A stretch of DNA of 64,000 nt from Amycolatopsis xylanica (GCF_900107045.1 NZ_FNON01000002.1:868001-932000); one strand, 5' to 3'. Counted from the first letter of the stretch, positions 33,775 through 41,577 are shown. Program-made: numbers and translations. Notes: generated by a model from the letters alone, not told the origin.

Positions 33775-33938
33775 CCTAGCGTTCTCTAGGAAATTTACTA
33801 GATAGATCGAGAGTTGCCTAGCGGTGACCCAGACCACGAATCCGTCCTGCCGAAACGCCTAGTTTGCCGATGATTCATCGGCAGGTGCGCCAGATCACCG
33901 GATAATCGTTGGACTCCTTGTGAAAAAAGGCGCATACT
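33775..33938 (+). promoter_or_regulatory. CTAG-rich, AT-richer control region of the 49-residue protein gene
   Basis: This stretch starts with the second copy of CCTAGCGTTCTCT and contains several CTAG tetramers (for example CTCTAGG, ACTAGAT, GCCTAGC), which are rare in high-GC genomes. At 33865-33883 it holds a perfect palindrome TGCCGATGATTCATCGGCA. Near its 3' end a TTGGAC box (33909-33914) and CATACT box (33933-33938) are 18 bases apart and form the probable promoter of the small gene. Its base composition is clearly lower in GC than its surroundings. Confidence 0.6.
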
Positions 33939-33989
33939 AGATGCACAAGCCACGAACACCAAGAGATCCTCGAAGGGGATGCAGAACCG

Positions 33990-34139
33990 ATGAACAACAT
34001 CGCCGCCAAGCTCCGTGCCCGCCGCGCAGAGGCTCGCACTCGCCGGGCGCTGAACCGGGCGATCGACACCGCGGCCACCGCGACCGTTCGTCAGGAGCTC
34101 ATCGCGATCGCCCAGGCGCGCCAGACCTTCACTCGCTGA
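33990..34139 (+). CDS. Small basic protein of 49 residues, conserved actinobacterial type
   Basis: The ATG follows a GAAGGGG box and codes for a protein of 49 residues ending at TGA. The sequence starts MNNIAAKLRARRAEARTRRA and continues as a single amphipathic helix with many Arg and Ala residues, followed by QELIAIAQARQTFTR. I recognise this as the type of short conserved protein found across actinomycetes, with no known function. Codon use is normal for the genome. It has its own promoter region upstream and hairpin-rich sequence downstream, so it is probably transcribed alone. Basicity and size are compatible with nucleic acid or ribosome binding, but that is only a guess. Confidence 0.75.
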   Translation: MNNIAAKLRARRAEARTRRALNRAIDTAATATVRQELIAIAQARQTFTR

Positions 34140-34140
34140 T

Positions 34141-34285
34141 TCACTTTCGGGTGCGCCATCTTCACCCGAATGAGTGACCTAGAACACATAACGCATGGGG
34201 TGTAACGCCATTCACTGTGGCGTCGATACCCCAGATGACCCCGTGATGCTGGCGGACCCCCGACCTGGCAGCATCACGGGGTTTC
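34141..34285 (+). terminator. Three consecutive hairpins after the small-protein gene
   Basis: Hairpin 1 uses TTCGGGTG and CACCCGAA (34146-34170). Hairpin 2 pairs GGGGTGTAACGCCA with TGGCGTCGATACCCC imperfectly (34197-34232). Hairpin 3 uses perfect 14-base arms ACCCCGTGATGCTG and CAGCATCACGGGGT (34238-34282) followed by TT. The last is a strong terminator; together the three could also form a small structured RNA. Confidence 0.65.
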
Positions 34286-34332
34286 CATTTGGCACAAAAT
34301 CGGTTGCCACCAGCGCTAGTGCGGCGTAAAGC

Positions 34333-34345
34333 TTGACCATGTCAA
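34333..34345 (+). promoter_or_regulatory. MarR-type operator in front of the MarR-GNAT gene
   Basis: The palindrome TTGACCATGTCAA lies 20 bases before the GTG start. It overlaps another weak dyad, TCAAC (34342) and GTTGA (34353). MarR proteins bind such TTGAC-N3-GTCAA sites, so autoregulation is likely. Confidence 0.65.
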
Positions 34346-34365
34346 CGACTTAGTTGAGGTGGTCA

Positions 34366-35295
34366 GTGAACGACCAGCAGCTGGCCGAACGGGTCGCCAC
34401 GGTCCGGGCCTTCAACCGTCTCTACACCGGCGTGATCGGCGTCCTGAACGAAGGACCGGCCGACGCCGAGTATTCGCTCAGTGAAGCGCGCGTCCTCTTC
34501 GAGCTGGCGCAGCGCCCGACCACTCGGGTCCCCGACCTGCGCAAACGCCTCGATCTCGACGCGGGCTACGCGAGCAGGCTGCTGGCGAGACTCGAAGCAC
34601 GCGGCTTGCTGACCCGCGAACGCTGCGACGAGGACGCCCGGCGCCAGGTCGTCAAGCTCACCGCCGACGGACAGGCCGCGTTCCGCCTGCTCAACGAGCG
34701 GACCGTCGAGCAGATCGGTGGCCTGCTCAGCCGCTTCAGCGAGTTCGACCAGCGCAAGCTCCTCACCGCGATGGGCACCATCAGCGGCCTGGTCGGCGAG
34801 CGGCCGGCGAACCCCGCCCTCGTTCTTCGCCAGCCACGATCGGGGGACCTCGGCTGGGTGATAGAACGCCACGGCGCCGTCTACGCGCGTGAGTATGGCT
34901 GGAATGAGGGTTTCGAAGCGCTCGTGGCCAGGATCGCCGCGGACTACGTCGACGGTAAGGGCACCGCGCGCCAAGCAGGCTGGATCGCCGAGCTCGACGG
35001 CGAACGTGTCGGCAGCGTCTTCTGCATGCCGGGCCCGGACGTGAAAACGGCGCGGCTTCGCCTGCTGCTCGTCGAGCCGCATGCCCGCGGCTTCGGTTTG
35101 GGAAAGAGGCTCGTCGACGAGTGCGTCGCGTTCGCGCGCGCGAGCGGTTACTCGGCGATGACGCTGTGGACGGTCGACCTACTGGCCACGGCCAGGCACC
35201 TCTACCAGCGCGCCGGGTTCCGGCTCGACACGCAGGAGCGGGTGCACGAGTTCGGCCATGACCTGGTCGGTCAAACCTGGCGACTGGAGTGGTGA
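34366..35295 (+). CDS. MarR-GNAT fusion protein
   Basis: This protein of 309 residues fuses an N-terminal MarR winged helix (residues about 30-105, RVPDLRKRLDLDAGYASRLL and the wing RERCDEDARRQVVKLT) to a C-terminal GNAT acetyltransferase (RLRLLLVEPHARGFGLGKRL, which includes the acetyl-CoA loop R-G-x-G-x-G/K, and YQRAGFRLD). The start GTG at 34366 follows a GAGG box; a TTG four codons upstream is less likely. It probably autoregulates through the dyad upstream. Fusions of this type are known in many bacteria; the acetyl acceptor is unknown. Confidence 0.88.
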   Translation: MNDQQLAERVATVRAFNRLYTGVIGVLNEGPADAEYSLSEARVLFELAQRPTTRVPDLRKRLDLDAGYASRLLARLEARGLLTRERCDEDARRQVVKLTADGQAAFRLLNERTVEQIGGLLSRFSEFDQRKLLTAMGTISGLVGERPANPALVLRQPRSGDLGWVIERHGAVYAREYGWNEGFEALVARIAADYVDGKGTARQAGWIAELDGERVGSVFCMPGPDVKTARLRLLLVEPHARGFGLGKRLVDECVAFARASGYSAMTLWTVDLLATARHLYQRAGFRLDTQERVHEFGHDLVGQTWRLEW

Positions 35296-35298
35296 ACC

Positions 35299-35577
35299 AT
35301 GTTCGTGGTCTATTGCCCGGTCTGCGACCGGCGAACCCTGCTCGGCGTCGACGAGGTCGACTGGGTGGAGAACCTCCAGCCGGGGATGATCTCGGTCAGC
35401 GGCCACTGCCCGCGCGGGCACGACGTGGCACTGCTGACCGGCGACATGTTCAAGCCGAACGAGGACCCGCGCTACTACGGCCCCGCGCCCAAGCTCTGGC
35501 ACAAGCCCGTCCGCAAGCTGGCCGCGCTGTTCGCCAAGCTCTTCCGCCGCCGCACCAACGCGGCGACCTGCCCCTGA
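35299..35577 (+). CDS. Zinc-ribbon-like small protein
   Basis: This 92-residue protein has cysteine/histidine ligand patterns CPVCD (residues 6-10) and HCPRGHD (about 36-42), which together could bind one zinc. The C-terminal half is basic (RKLAALFAKLFRRRTNAA). It begins three bases after the MarR-GNAT stop, so the two are likely co-transcribed. No family name or function is apparent. Confidence 0.72.
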   Translation: MFVVYCPVCDRRTLLGVDEVDWVENLQPGMISVSGHCPRGHDVALLTGDMFKPNEDPRYYGPAPKLWHKPVRKLAALFAKLFRRRTNAATCP

Positions 35578-35588
35578 CCACGACGAGG

Positions 35589-35634
35589 GTCGTGAGTGTT
35601 TTGACCGGTTAGAACCGGCCGGAACACTCACGAC
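35589..35634. repeat. GTCGTGAGTG-type palindromic repeat
   Basis: Outer arms GTCGTGAGTG and CACTCACGAC, inner hairpin CCGGTTAGAACCGG. The same element with a differently written spacer occurs at 41383 and 41638. Lies between genes on the same strand and may terminate the upstream transcript. Confidence 0.8.
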
Positions 35635-35699
35635 CTCGGTGTCGATTTCTCGGCTGGTTGTTCGTCTAGGGACCATCGACCAACGGAAAGGACGGTCCC

Positions 35700-36056
35700 A
35701 TGACCAACTTCATCGGGTTCCTTCGCAGCACGACGGCCACGGAAACCCAGCTCGCGCCGGGTGAGGGGCAGCGGGCGCTGGAGCAGTACATCGCCTGGAG
35801 CGAGGACCTCGGCAAGCAGGGCAAGATCATCACCGGCGGTGGGCTTTCGCGTCGCGGCCGCGTGATCAGGGCGACCGAGGGGGAGCTGACCTCGACCGAC
35901 GGGCCGCATGCCGAAGCGGCCGAGATCGTCGGCGGGTACATCGTGATCGTCGCGAACGACCTCGACGAGGCCGAGAAGATCTTCAGCACGCATCCGCATT
36001 TGCAGTATGGGCCGATCGAGGTGCGCAAGGTCGGCGAGCGCGGCTGCGAGGACTGA
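35700..36056 (+). CDS. YCII-domain protein paired with ECF sigma factor
   Basis: This 118-residue protein is a YCII (DGPF-type) protein, ferredoxin-like fold, with the segments WSEDLGKQGKIITGGGLSRR, EGELTSTDGPHAEAAEIVGG and IVIVANDLDEAEKIF. The family is known to be co-encoded with a group of ECF-like sigma factors (ECF42), here the next gene, 4 bases downstream. Start ATG follows an AAGGACGG box. The role of the YCII protein in signalling is not established. Confidence 0.88.
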   Translation: MTNFIGFLRSTTATETQLAPGEGQRALEQYIAWSEDLGKQGKIITGGGLSRRGRVIRATEGELTSTDGPHAEAAEIVGGYIVIVANDLDEAEKIFSTHPHLQYGPIEVRKVGERGCED

Positions 36057-36060
36057 GCCG

Positions 36061-37239
36061 ATGAGCGTCGCGGACGGCGTGGTGGAGCATCTCTTCCGGC
36101 ACAGTGCCGGGCGGATCACCGCCACGCTGCTCCGTGCGCTCGGGCCGGAGCGGCTCGACCTGGCCGAGGAGGCGGTCGCCGACGCGCTCGAGCTGGCGTT
36201 GCGCACGTGGCCGCAGACCGGGGTGCCGGACAATCCCGGCGGCTGGCTGTTCCGCGCGGCGCGGAATCGGGCGTTGGATGTCGTGCGGCGCGAGCGGACC
36301 TTGCGCGCGAAACTGCCGTTGCTGGCCGAACTCGGCTCTGTCGAGCAGGCCACGGGCGACGACGAACTCGCGCTGATGTTCCTGTGCTGTCATCCCGCGC
36401 TGCCGGTGGTTTCGCAGGTGGCGCTGACGTTGAAGACCGTCGGCGGGCTGGGGGTCACCGAGATCGCGTCGGCGCTGCTGACCAAACCGGCGACCATCGC
36501 GCAGCGGCTGACCAGGGCGAAGAAGTTCCTGCACGGCAAGCGGCTCGACCTGCCGTCGGATGACGCTCTGGAGTCGCGTGTGGACAGTGTGCTCGCGATT
36601 CTGTATCTGCTGTTCAACGAGGGGTACGACACCACGACCGGCGAGGTCGCGGTGCGTGGTGAGCTGTGCGGTGAGGCGATCCGGCTCGGCAGGCTGCTGC
36701 TCGCCGAGCCGCGCACCGATCTGCCGAAGGCGCGTGCGCTGGTCGCGTTGATGTTGTTGCAGGCCAGCAGGCTGCCGGCGCGGGTCGACGCCGATGGCGA
36801 TCTGCTGCTGATGGACGAGCAGGATCAGTCCAAATGGGACGGATCGATGATCGTCGACGGCACCCGGCTGTTCGAAGCGGCGTGCGTCGGCGATGAGCTG
36901 TCGGCGTATCACGTGGAGGCCGCGATCGCGCTCTGCCACAGCACGCCGCCGACGGACTGGCGGCAGGTGCTCGGGCTGTACGACCAGCTGGTGGCGCTGC
37001 GGCCGTCACCGGTGGCGCGGCTGAACCGGGCGATCGCACTGTCCATGGTGGACGGTGCGGCCGCCGGGATCGCCGAGCTGGAACGGCTCGACCTGCCTGG
37101 TTACACCTTGCTCCCGGCCGTGCTCGGTGCGTTGTGGCTCAGGGCAGGCGACCCCGAGAAGGCCCGTACCTACTACGAAGCGGCGCTGGCGCTCCCGTGT
37201 TCGGAGCCCCAGCGCCGCTTCTTGGCACGCCGTCTTTAA
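36061..37239 (+). CDS. ECF42-type sigma factor with TPR-like C-terminal extension
   Basis: This protein of 392 residues has an N-terminal sigma-70 region 2 (AEEAVADALELALRTWP, WLFRAARNRALDVVRRER), a region 4 helix-turn-helix (VGGLGVTEIASALLTKPATI) and a long C-terminal extension of about 200 helical residues (YLLFNEGYDTTTGEVAVRGE, ARLNRAIALSMVDGAAAGI, ALWLRAGDPEKARTYYEAAL) with a TPR-like end. This combination is typical of the ECF42 group, which lacks an anti-sigma factor and is paired with YCII proteins. I chose the ATG at 36061, right after the YCII stop. Target genes are unknown. Confidence 0.9.
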   Translation: MSVADGVVEHLFRHSAGRITATLLRALGPERLDLAEEAVADALELALRTWPQTGVPDNPGGWLFRAARNRALDVVRRERTLRAKLPLLAELGSVEQATGDDELALMFLCCHPALPVVSQVALTLKTVGGLGVTEIASALLTKPATIAQRLTRAKKFLHGKRLDLPSDDALESRVDSVLAILYLLFNEGYDTTTGEVAVRGELCGEAIRLGRLLLAEPRTDLPKARALVALMLLQASRLPARVDADGDLLLMDEQDQSKWDGSMIVDGTRLFEAACVGDELSAYHVEAAIALCHSTPPTDWRQVLGLYDQLVALRPSPVARLNRAIALSMVDGAAAGIAELERLDLPGYTLLPAVLGALWLRAGDPEKARTYYEAALALPCSEPQRRFLARRL

Positions 37240-38879
37240 TGCGCGCCGACCGCGCGGAGGTCCTTGTCGCCCTCGTCGGCGTGGTAGTCCTCCGGGTTCG
37301 TGCTGTCGGTGCCGTTGAACACCTTCAGCCGCCGCGCGACCACCGTGAAGATCACCGCGACCAGCAGGTTCGCCACCAGCGCCACGAACCCGACGTAGAT
37401 CTGCACCTGGGAGCCCGAGAACGGGTGCCAGCCGAAGATCGACAGGTTGCCCAGCGGCAGCGCCGAGCCGGCGAAGTGCTGCTTGCCGGTGGCGGGGTTC
37501 CCGATGCCGTACAGCATGATCAGGCCCCAGCCGAGCCCGACGACCCAGCCCGCGATGAGGCCCCAGCGGTGCAGCCAGCGCGTGTACAGCGAAATCGCCA
37601 CCGCCGGCAGCGTCTGCAGGATCAGCACGCCGCCGATGAGCTGCAGGTCGATGGAGAACTGCGGGTCGATGAACAGGATGAACGCGACCGCGCCGAACTT
37701 CACGATCAGCGAGGCGAGCTTGGCCTGCTTCGCCTCCTGCGCGTGCGTGGCGTCCTTCTTGAGGAACTCCTTGTAGATGTTGCGGGTCCACAGGTTCGCC
37801 GCGGCGATCGACATGATCGCGGCGGGCACCAGCGCGCCGATGCCGATGGCGGCGAAGGCGATCCCGGCGAACCAGGCCGGGAACTGGCCGTCGAAGAGCA
37901 CCGGGACGATCGTGTTCGTGTCGGGCTTTCCGGTGGCCGCGTTGTTGATCGGCTTGGCGCCCGCGCTGATCGCGAAGTAGCCGAGCAGGCCCAGCAGGCC
38001 GAGCAACAGCGAATACGCGGGCAGCGCGACCATGTTGCGCTTGATGACGCTGCGGCCACGCGAAGCGAGCACGCCGGTCAGCGAGTGCGGGTACAGGAAC
38101 AGTGCCAGCGCCGAGCCCAAGGCCAGGGTGATGTACTGCAGCTGGTTGTTGCTGTTCAGGTAGATGCCGTCGGACTTGGCGGGCGTCGCGTCGAACTTGG
38201 CCTTCGCGGTGTCGAAGATGTGCGCCCAGCCGCCCAGCTTGCTCGGCAGGTAGACGATCGCCGCGATGATCACCACGTAGATCAGGATGTCCTTGACGAA
38301 CGCGATCAGCGCGGGCGCGCGCAGGCCGGACTGGTAGGTGTAGACCGCCAGGATGATGAAGGCGACCAGCAGCGGCAGGTGCCCGACGATGCCGGAACCG
38401 TTGAGCCCCATCGTCCTCAGCACCGACTCGAGGCCGACGAGCTGCAGCGCGATGTACGGCATGGTCGCGACGATGCCGGTGATCGCGATCAGCAGCGCGA
38501 GCAGCGGCGAGCCGAACCGGCCGCGCACGAAGTCGGCAGGCGTCACGTAACCGCGTGAACGCGAAACCGACCACATCCGGAGCGCGGGCAGCAGCACCAG
38601 CGGATAGGTGATGATCGTGTACGGCAACGCGAAGAATCCCATCGCGCCCGCGCCGAAGATGAGAGCGGGTACCGCGACGAACGTGTATGCGGTGTAAAGA
38701 TCACCACCGATCAAAAACCACGTGATCCATGAGCCGAATTTACGGCCGCCGAGTCCCCATTCGTCCAAATGGTCGAGCGAAGCCGCGGCCTTCCAGCGGG
38801 AGGCGAGGAAACCGAGCACCGTCACCAGCAGGAAGAGCACGGTGAAGATGATGAGTTCCGGCCACTGGATGTTGCTCAC
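37236..38879 (-). CDS. Sodium/solute symporter for monocarboxylates (SSS family, MctC/MctP-like)
   Basis: This 547-residue protein has about 13 membrane segments, with SSS family motifs in the first half (WGLGGRKFGSWITWFLIGGD, AYTFVAVPALIFGAGAMGFF, RSRGYVTPADFVRGRFGSPL) and later ALVPAAIMSIAAANLWTRN. Pairing with the small DUF3311 membrane protein, whose stop overlaps this gene's start (GTGA), is characteristic of monocarboxylate (acetate, propionate, pyruvate) transporters of actinobacteria. The start is a GTG. The actual substrate was not determined. Terminus overlaps the sigma gene by 4 bases. Confidence 0.9.
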   Translation of the reverse strand: MSNIQWPELIIFTVLFLLVTVLGFLASRWKAAASLDHLDEWGLGGRKFGSWITWFLIGGDLYTAYTFVAVPALIFGAGAMGFFALPYTIITYPLVLLPALRMWSVSRSRGYVTPADFVRGRFGSPLLALLIAITGIVATMPYIALQLVGLESVLRTMGLNGSGIVGHLPLLVAFIILAVYTYQSGLRAPALIAFVKDILIYVVIIAAIVYLPSKLGGWAHIFDTAKAKFDATPAKSDGIYLNSNNQLQYITLALGSALALFLYPHSLTGVLASRGRSVIKRNMVALPAYSLLLGLLGLLGYFAISAGAKPINNAATGKPDTNTIVPVLFDGQFPAWFAGIAFAAIGIGALVPAAIMSIAAANLWTRNIYKEFLKKDATHAQEAKQAKLASLIVKFGAVAFILFIDPQFSIDLQLIGGVLILQTLPAVAISLYTRWLHRWGLIAGWVVGLGWGLIMLYGIGNPATGKQHFAGSALPLGNLSIFGWHPFSGSQVQIYVGFVALVANLLVAVIFTVVARRLKVFNGTDSTNPEDYHADEGDKDLRAVGAH

Positions 38880-39151
38880 TTAGCCCCCTCGTCGAGGTCG
38901 TCGACGCTCAGTTTGTCCGTCCGCTCGACGGTCGGCTTGCCCTTGGTGCCCCAGTAGACGATGGCGGTGGAGATGACACCGACGAAGACGAATGCCAGCT
39001 GGAACCAGTAGAAGAACGGCATGCCGAACAACCTCGGGTTCTCGAAGTTGAACAGCGGCGTCACCAGGATCAGCAGTGGCACGAGCAGGAACAGGTTCCA
39101 CGGGCTGAACTGAAACCCGCTCACCTTTCCGCTGGACTTACCAGACGACAT
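38876..39151 (-). CDS. DUF3311 small membrane partner of the symporter
   Basis: This 91-residue protein has two membrane segments (PWNLFLLVPLLILVTPLFNF and FFYWFQLAFVFVGVISTAIV) and a charged C-terminus. It matches the DUF3311 family, which is encoded with SSS-type monocarboxylate transporters and is probably a stabilising subunit. The ATG is preceded by a plausible GAGGTCCG box. Its stop overlaps the symporter start, so both are made together. Confidence 0.88.
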   Translation of the reverse strand: MSSGKSSGKVSGFQFSPWNLFLLVPLLILVTPLFNFENPRLFGMPFFYWFQLAFVFVGVISTAIVYWGTKGKPTVERTDKLSVDDLDEGAK

Positions 39152-39369
39152 CGGACCTCACCTAACACTCCCGTAACCAGCGGTTAGTGCCGCTGACCCT
39201 AGAACCTCCAGGCGATCTCGTCACGTCTGTCCTATATCGATTTGATCAGCAGGCAGTTGGAGCAACACTCCGCCCGACGAAGGGCGGTTGCTACTGACCG
39301 TTCGGACGGATATCAATAGCCCCAAGTCGCGGAGCACGTCTTCGCACGACGATTGAATAGGGGCATCGA

Positions 39370-40983
39370 ATGAAGCGACTCCGCTATGCGGTGGTGATTC
39401 CGGCTCTCGCCGGCACCATGCTGGCCGGGTTCACTCCTGCTTTCGCAGGTCAAGAGGCCAAAGCGCAGCCTCTGAACTCCACGAACATCCCAGCCGAATA
39501 CGCGAACCAGAAGCTCGACTGGCACAAGTGCGTCGTCGGCGCCGACCTGCCGACCCCGCCGCCCGCCGGCGCGGAGAACATCGAGTGCGCCGTCTTCAAG
39601 TCGCCGCGCAACTGGTACCGCACGAACGAGAAGATCGACCTCACGATCGCGGTCAGCAGGCTGAAGGCGACCGGGCCCGAGTCGACCGGCAGCGTGTTCA
39701 CGAACCCGGGTGGCCCCGGTGCGCCTGGCCGTAACTTCCCGGCTCGGCTGCGTAACCAGACCCGGCTTCGCGCCGCGCAGGACATCATCGGCATCGACCC
39801 GCGCGGCACCGGCAAGAGCACCAACATCACCTGTGGTGGCGCGATCGGGACCGGCTCGGACCTCGACCCGCGTGACCGCGACCGCGACAACCTGAACCTG
39901 ATCCTCGACGCGACCAAGTACGCGGCGCACTCGTGCCAGGTGAAGTCGGGCGAGCTCGGCCAGTACATCAACACCGACCAGACGGTCCGCGACCTCGACC
40001 TGCTGCGTGTGCTGCTCGGCCGCGACAAGATCAACTGGGTCGGCTACTCGGCTGGCACCTGGATGGGCGCGCACTACGCGCAGCAGTTCCCGACCCGCAC
40101 CGGCCGGTTCATCCTCGACTCGGCGACCGAGTTCACCACCTCGTGGCACGACTCGTTCGACTGGCAGCCGCTCGGCTTCGAGCGCCGCTGGCGTCAGGAC
40201 TTCCTGCCGTGGATCGCGAAGTACGACAACGTCTACCACTTCGGCACCACCGGTGAGGCCGCGCGCCAGACCTACGAGAAGGTCCGCTACGCGCTGACCC
40301 AGAACCCGGTCGAGGTCGACGGCTCGAACGTCTCGGCCAACGGGCTCGACTCGTTCATCGCCTCGCAGCTGTACGCCAAGCGTTCGTTCCCCGGTCTCGC
40401 CAGCTACCTGGTCAACGTGAAGACGCTGACCGAGGGTTCGGCTTCGCAGTCGCAGAAGGCCGCCGCGGCCCGTGAGGTCAAGGCGGAGAGCAAGGCCACC
40501 GAGGCGCTCGGCCCGCAGCCGCTGATGGTCCCGAGCGACGGTGACGCCTACGACGCCAGCTTCTGGACGATCCCCTGCAACGAGGGACCGTGGCCCGGCA
40601 ACCGCAACAGCGTCATCCGCGACTCGCAGAAGCTGATCAACAAGGATCTGCCGCTGCTGGGTGCCGGCTGGCTGATCCAGCCGTGCATCTTCTGGAAGCG
40701 TCCCCCGGCCCCGCTGCCCGTGCTGAACGGCATCGGCGTGCCCCCGGTGGTCATCGTCCAGTCGGTGCACGACCCGGCGACCCCGATCGAGGGTGCGACC
40801 CGTGCGCACAAGGCGTTCGCGAACTCGCGGATGCTGACCATCACCGGAGAGGGTGACCACGGCATCTACGCGGGCGGCAACGCGGCTGTGGACAAGATCG
40901 TGGAGGACTACCTCGTCGACGGCAAGGTGCCGAACGACCAGAGCATCCCCGGGATCCCGCTTCCGGTGCCTCCTGGCGCCTGA
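39370..40983 (+). CDS. Secreted alpha/beta-hydrolase, tripeptidyl aminopeptidase type
   Basis: This 537-residue protein starts with a Sec signal peptide (basic KRLRY, hydrophobic core VVIPALAGTMLAGF, likely cleavage after TPAFA). The fold is alpha/beta-hydrolase with oxyanion-hole segment FTNPGGPGAPGRNF, nucleophile elbow GYSAG with Ser at about residue 227, and C-terminal SVHDPATPIEGA with the catalytic Asp and GDHGIYAGG with the catalytic His. This resembles SlpD/E and tripeptidyl aminopeptidases of Streptomyces, which remove N-terminal tripeptides from proteins. Codon choice is very biased, indicating strong expression. It is followed by a strong terminator. Confidence 0.92.
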   Translation: MKRLRYAVVIPALAGTMLAGFTPAFAGQEAKAQPLNSTNIPAEYANQKLDWHKCVVGADLPTPPPAGAENIECAVFKSPRNWYRTNEKIDLTIAVSRLKATGPESTGSVFTNPGGPGAPGRNFPARLRNQTRLRAAQDIIGIDPRGTGKSTNITCGGAIGTGSDLDPRDRDRDNLNLILDATKYAAHSCQVKSGELGQYINTDQTVRDLDLLRVLLGRDKINWVGYSAGTWMGAHYAQQFPTRTGRFILDSATEFTTSWHDSFDWQPLGFERRWRQDFLPWIAKYDNVYHFGTTGEAARQTYEKVRYALTQNPVEVDGSNVSANGLDSFIASQLYAKRSFPGLASYLVNVKTLTEGSASQSQKAAAAREVKAESKATEALGPQPLMVPSDGDAYDASFWTIPCNEGPWPGNRNSVIRDSQKLINKDLPLLGAGWLIQPCIFWKRPPAPLPVLNGIGVPPVVIVQSVHDPATPIEGATRAHKAFANSRMLTITGEGDHGIYAGGNAAVDKIVEDYLVDGKVPNDQSIPGIPLPVPPGA

Positions 40984-40999
40984 TACCCCCAGGTGTTGT

Positions 41000-41035
41000 G
41001 GGCCCCGTCGAGTTTCGGCTCGGCGGGGCCCTTTC
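41000..41035 (+). terminator. Terminator after the secreted peptidase gene
   Basis: Arms GGGCCCCGTCGAG and CTCGGCGGGGCCC around TTTCGG, ending in TTTCC. One G-T pair. Strong hairpin 16 bases beyond the stop. Confidence 0.88.
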
Positions 41036-41053
41036 CATGCGCCTGTGGGTACC

Positions 41054-41103
41054 TGTGCACAGAGTTGTCCACAGGTTGTGGACATGTGGATCGGTATTAC
41101 TAT
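41054..41103 (+). promoter_or_regulatory. XRE gene promoter with DnaA-box-like sites
   Basis: TTGTCCACA (41065-41073) is an exact match to the actinobacterial DnaA box; TGTGGACAT (41077-41085) is a one-mismatch inverse copy, together forming the palindrome TGTCCACAGGTTGTGGACA. TGTGCACAG (41054-41062) is a weaker relative. A TTGTGG -35 (41076-41081) and TACTAT -10 (41098-41103) with 16-base spacer place the ATG six bases after the -10, so the transcript is leaderless. Confidence 0.6.
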
Positions 41104-41109
41104 TGGGGC

Positions 41110-41388
41110 ATGGTTCGGGTCCCACTTACGGATGAAGAGCGCTCACGCGGTGAGCGCCTCGGCGCGATCCTGCGCGCCGCGCGTGCCGCGCGCAGCATGG
41201 TCGACGTCGCGCTCGAAGCAGGCATCTCGGTCGAGACGCTGCGCAAGATCGAGACCGGGCGGATTCCGACGCCCGCGTTCTTCACGGTGACCGCCATCGC
41301 GACCGCGGTCGGCCTGCCGCTCGAAACCCTGCAGTCGGCCATCGCCGCGGGCGAGCCCCCGGAGTCCGAGGTCCCCCAAGCCTCGTGA
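41110..41388 (+). CDS. XRE family small helix-turn-helix regulator
   Basis: This protein of 92 residues is mostly one XRE/Cro-type helix-turn-helix: RLGAILRAARAARSMVDVAL then EAGISVETLRKIETGRIPTP with the conserved E-G-R-x-P end, and a third part TVTAIATAVGLPLETLQSAI. The ATG at 41110 lies six bases behind a TACTAT -10, so it is probably translated from a leaderless transcript. The last three codons and the stop lie inside a GTCGTGAGTG-type repeat (41383-41432), meaning the repeat supplies the end of the reading frame. Confidence 0.88.
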   Translation: MVRVPLTDEERSRGERLGAILRAARAARSMVDVALEAGISVETLRKIETGRIPTPAFFTVTAIATAVGLPLETLQSAIAAGEPPESEVPQAS

Positions 41389-41432
41389 GTGGTACGGCCG
41401 GTTCTAACCGGCGAAAACACTCACGACCCCAC
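41383..41432. repeat. GTCGTGAGTG-type repeat supplying the XRE stop codon
   Basis: Ends CTCGTGAGTG and CACTCACGAC, inner hairpin CCGGTTCTAACCGG. Nearly identical over about 48 bases to the copy at 41638-41686. The TGA of TCGTGAGTG is the stop codon of the XRE gene. Confidence 0.85.
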
Positions 41433-41492
41433 GGAGCTGGGCTAATGCGCTGGCACGACGGTGGCCGCGGCTAATTCGAGATCATGGTGGAA

Positions 41493-41537
41493 CAAGGGTG
41501 GCTCTTGTAACGCTGAGCGTGACAAGAGCCACCCTTG
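41493..41537. repeat. CAAGGGTGGCTCTTGT hairpin
   Basis: Perfect 16-base arms CAAGGGTGGCTCTTGT and ACAAGAGCCACCCTTG around a 13-base loop. It is a third kind of intergenic palindrome in this 300-base spacer. No coding sequence. Confidence 0.8.
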
Positions 41538-41577
41538 TGTCGTTTATCCAGCCGCTATGGCGGGGCAGGGCCAGGAA

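Noticed and set aside
32474-33787. Insertion of a mobile element flanked by 13-base target duplications
   Set aside because: The repeated box lies in promoter-like positions, is longer than typical target duplications, and there is no transposase or terminal inverted repeat; a shared regulatory box is simpler.
34197-34285. tRNA or tmRNA gene from the hairpin cluster
   Set aside because: No cloverleaf, no anticodon arm and no T-loop consensus (GTTCRA) in the right place.
41054-41103. Chromosomal origin (oriC)
   Set aside because: Only one exact DnaA box and two imperfect ones are present and no dnaA, dnaN or gyrase genes are near.
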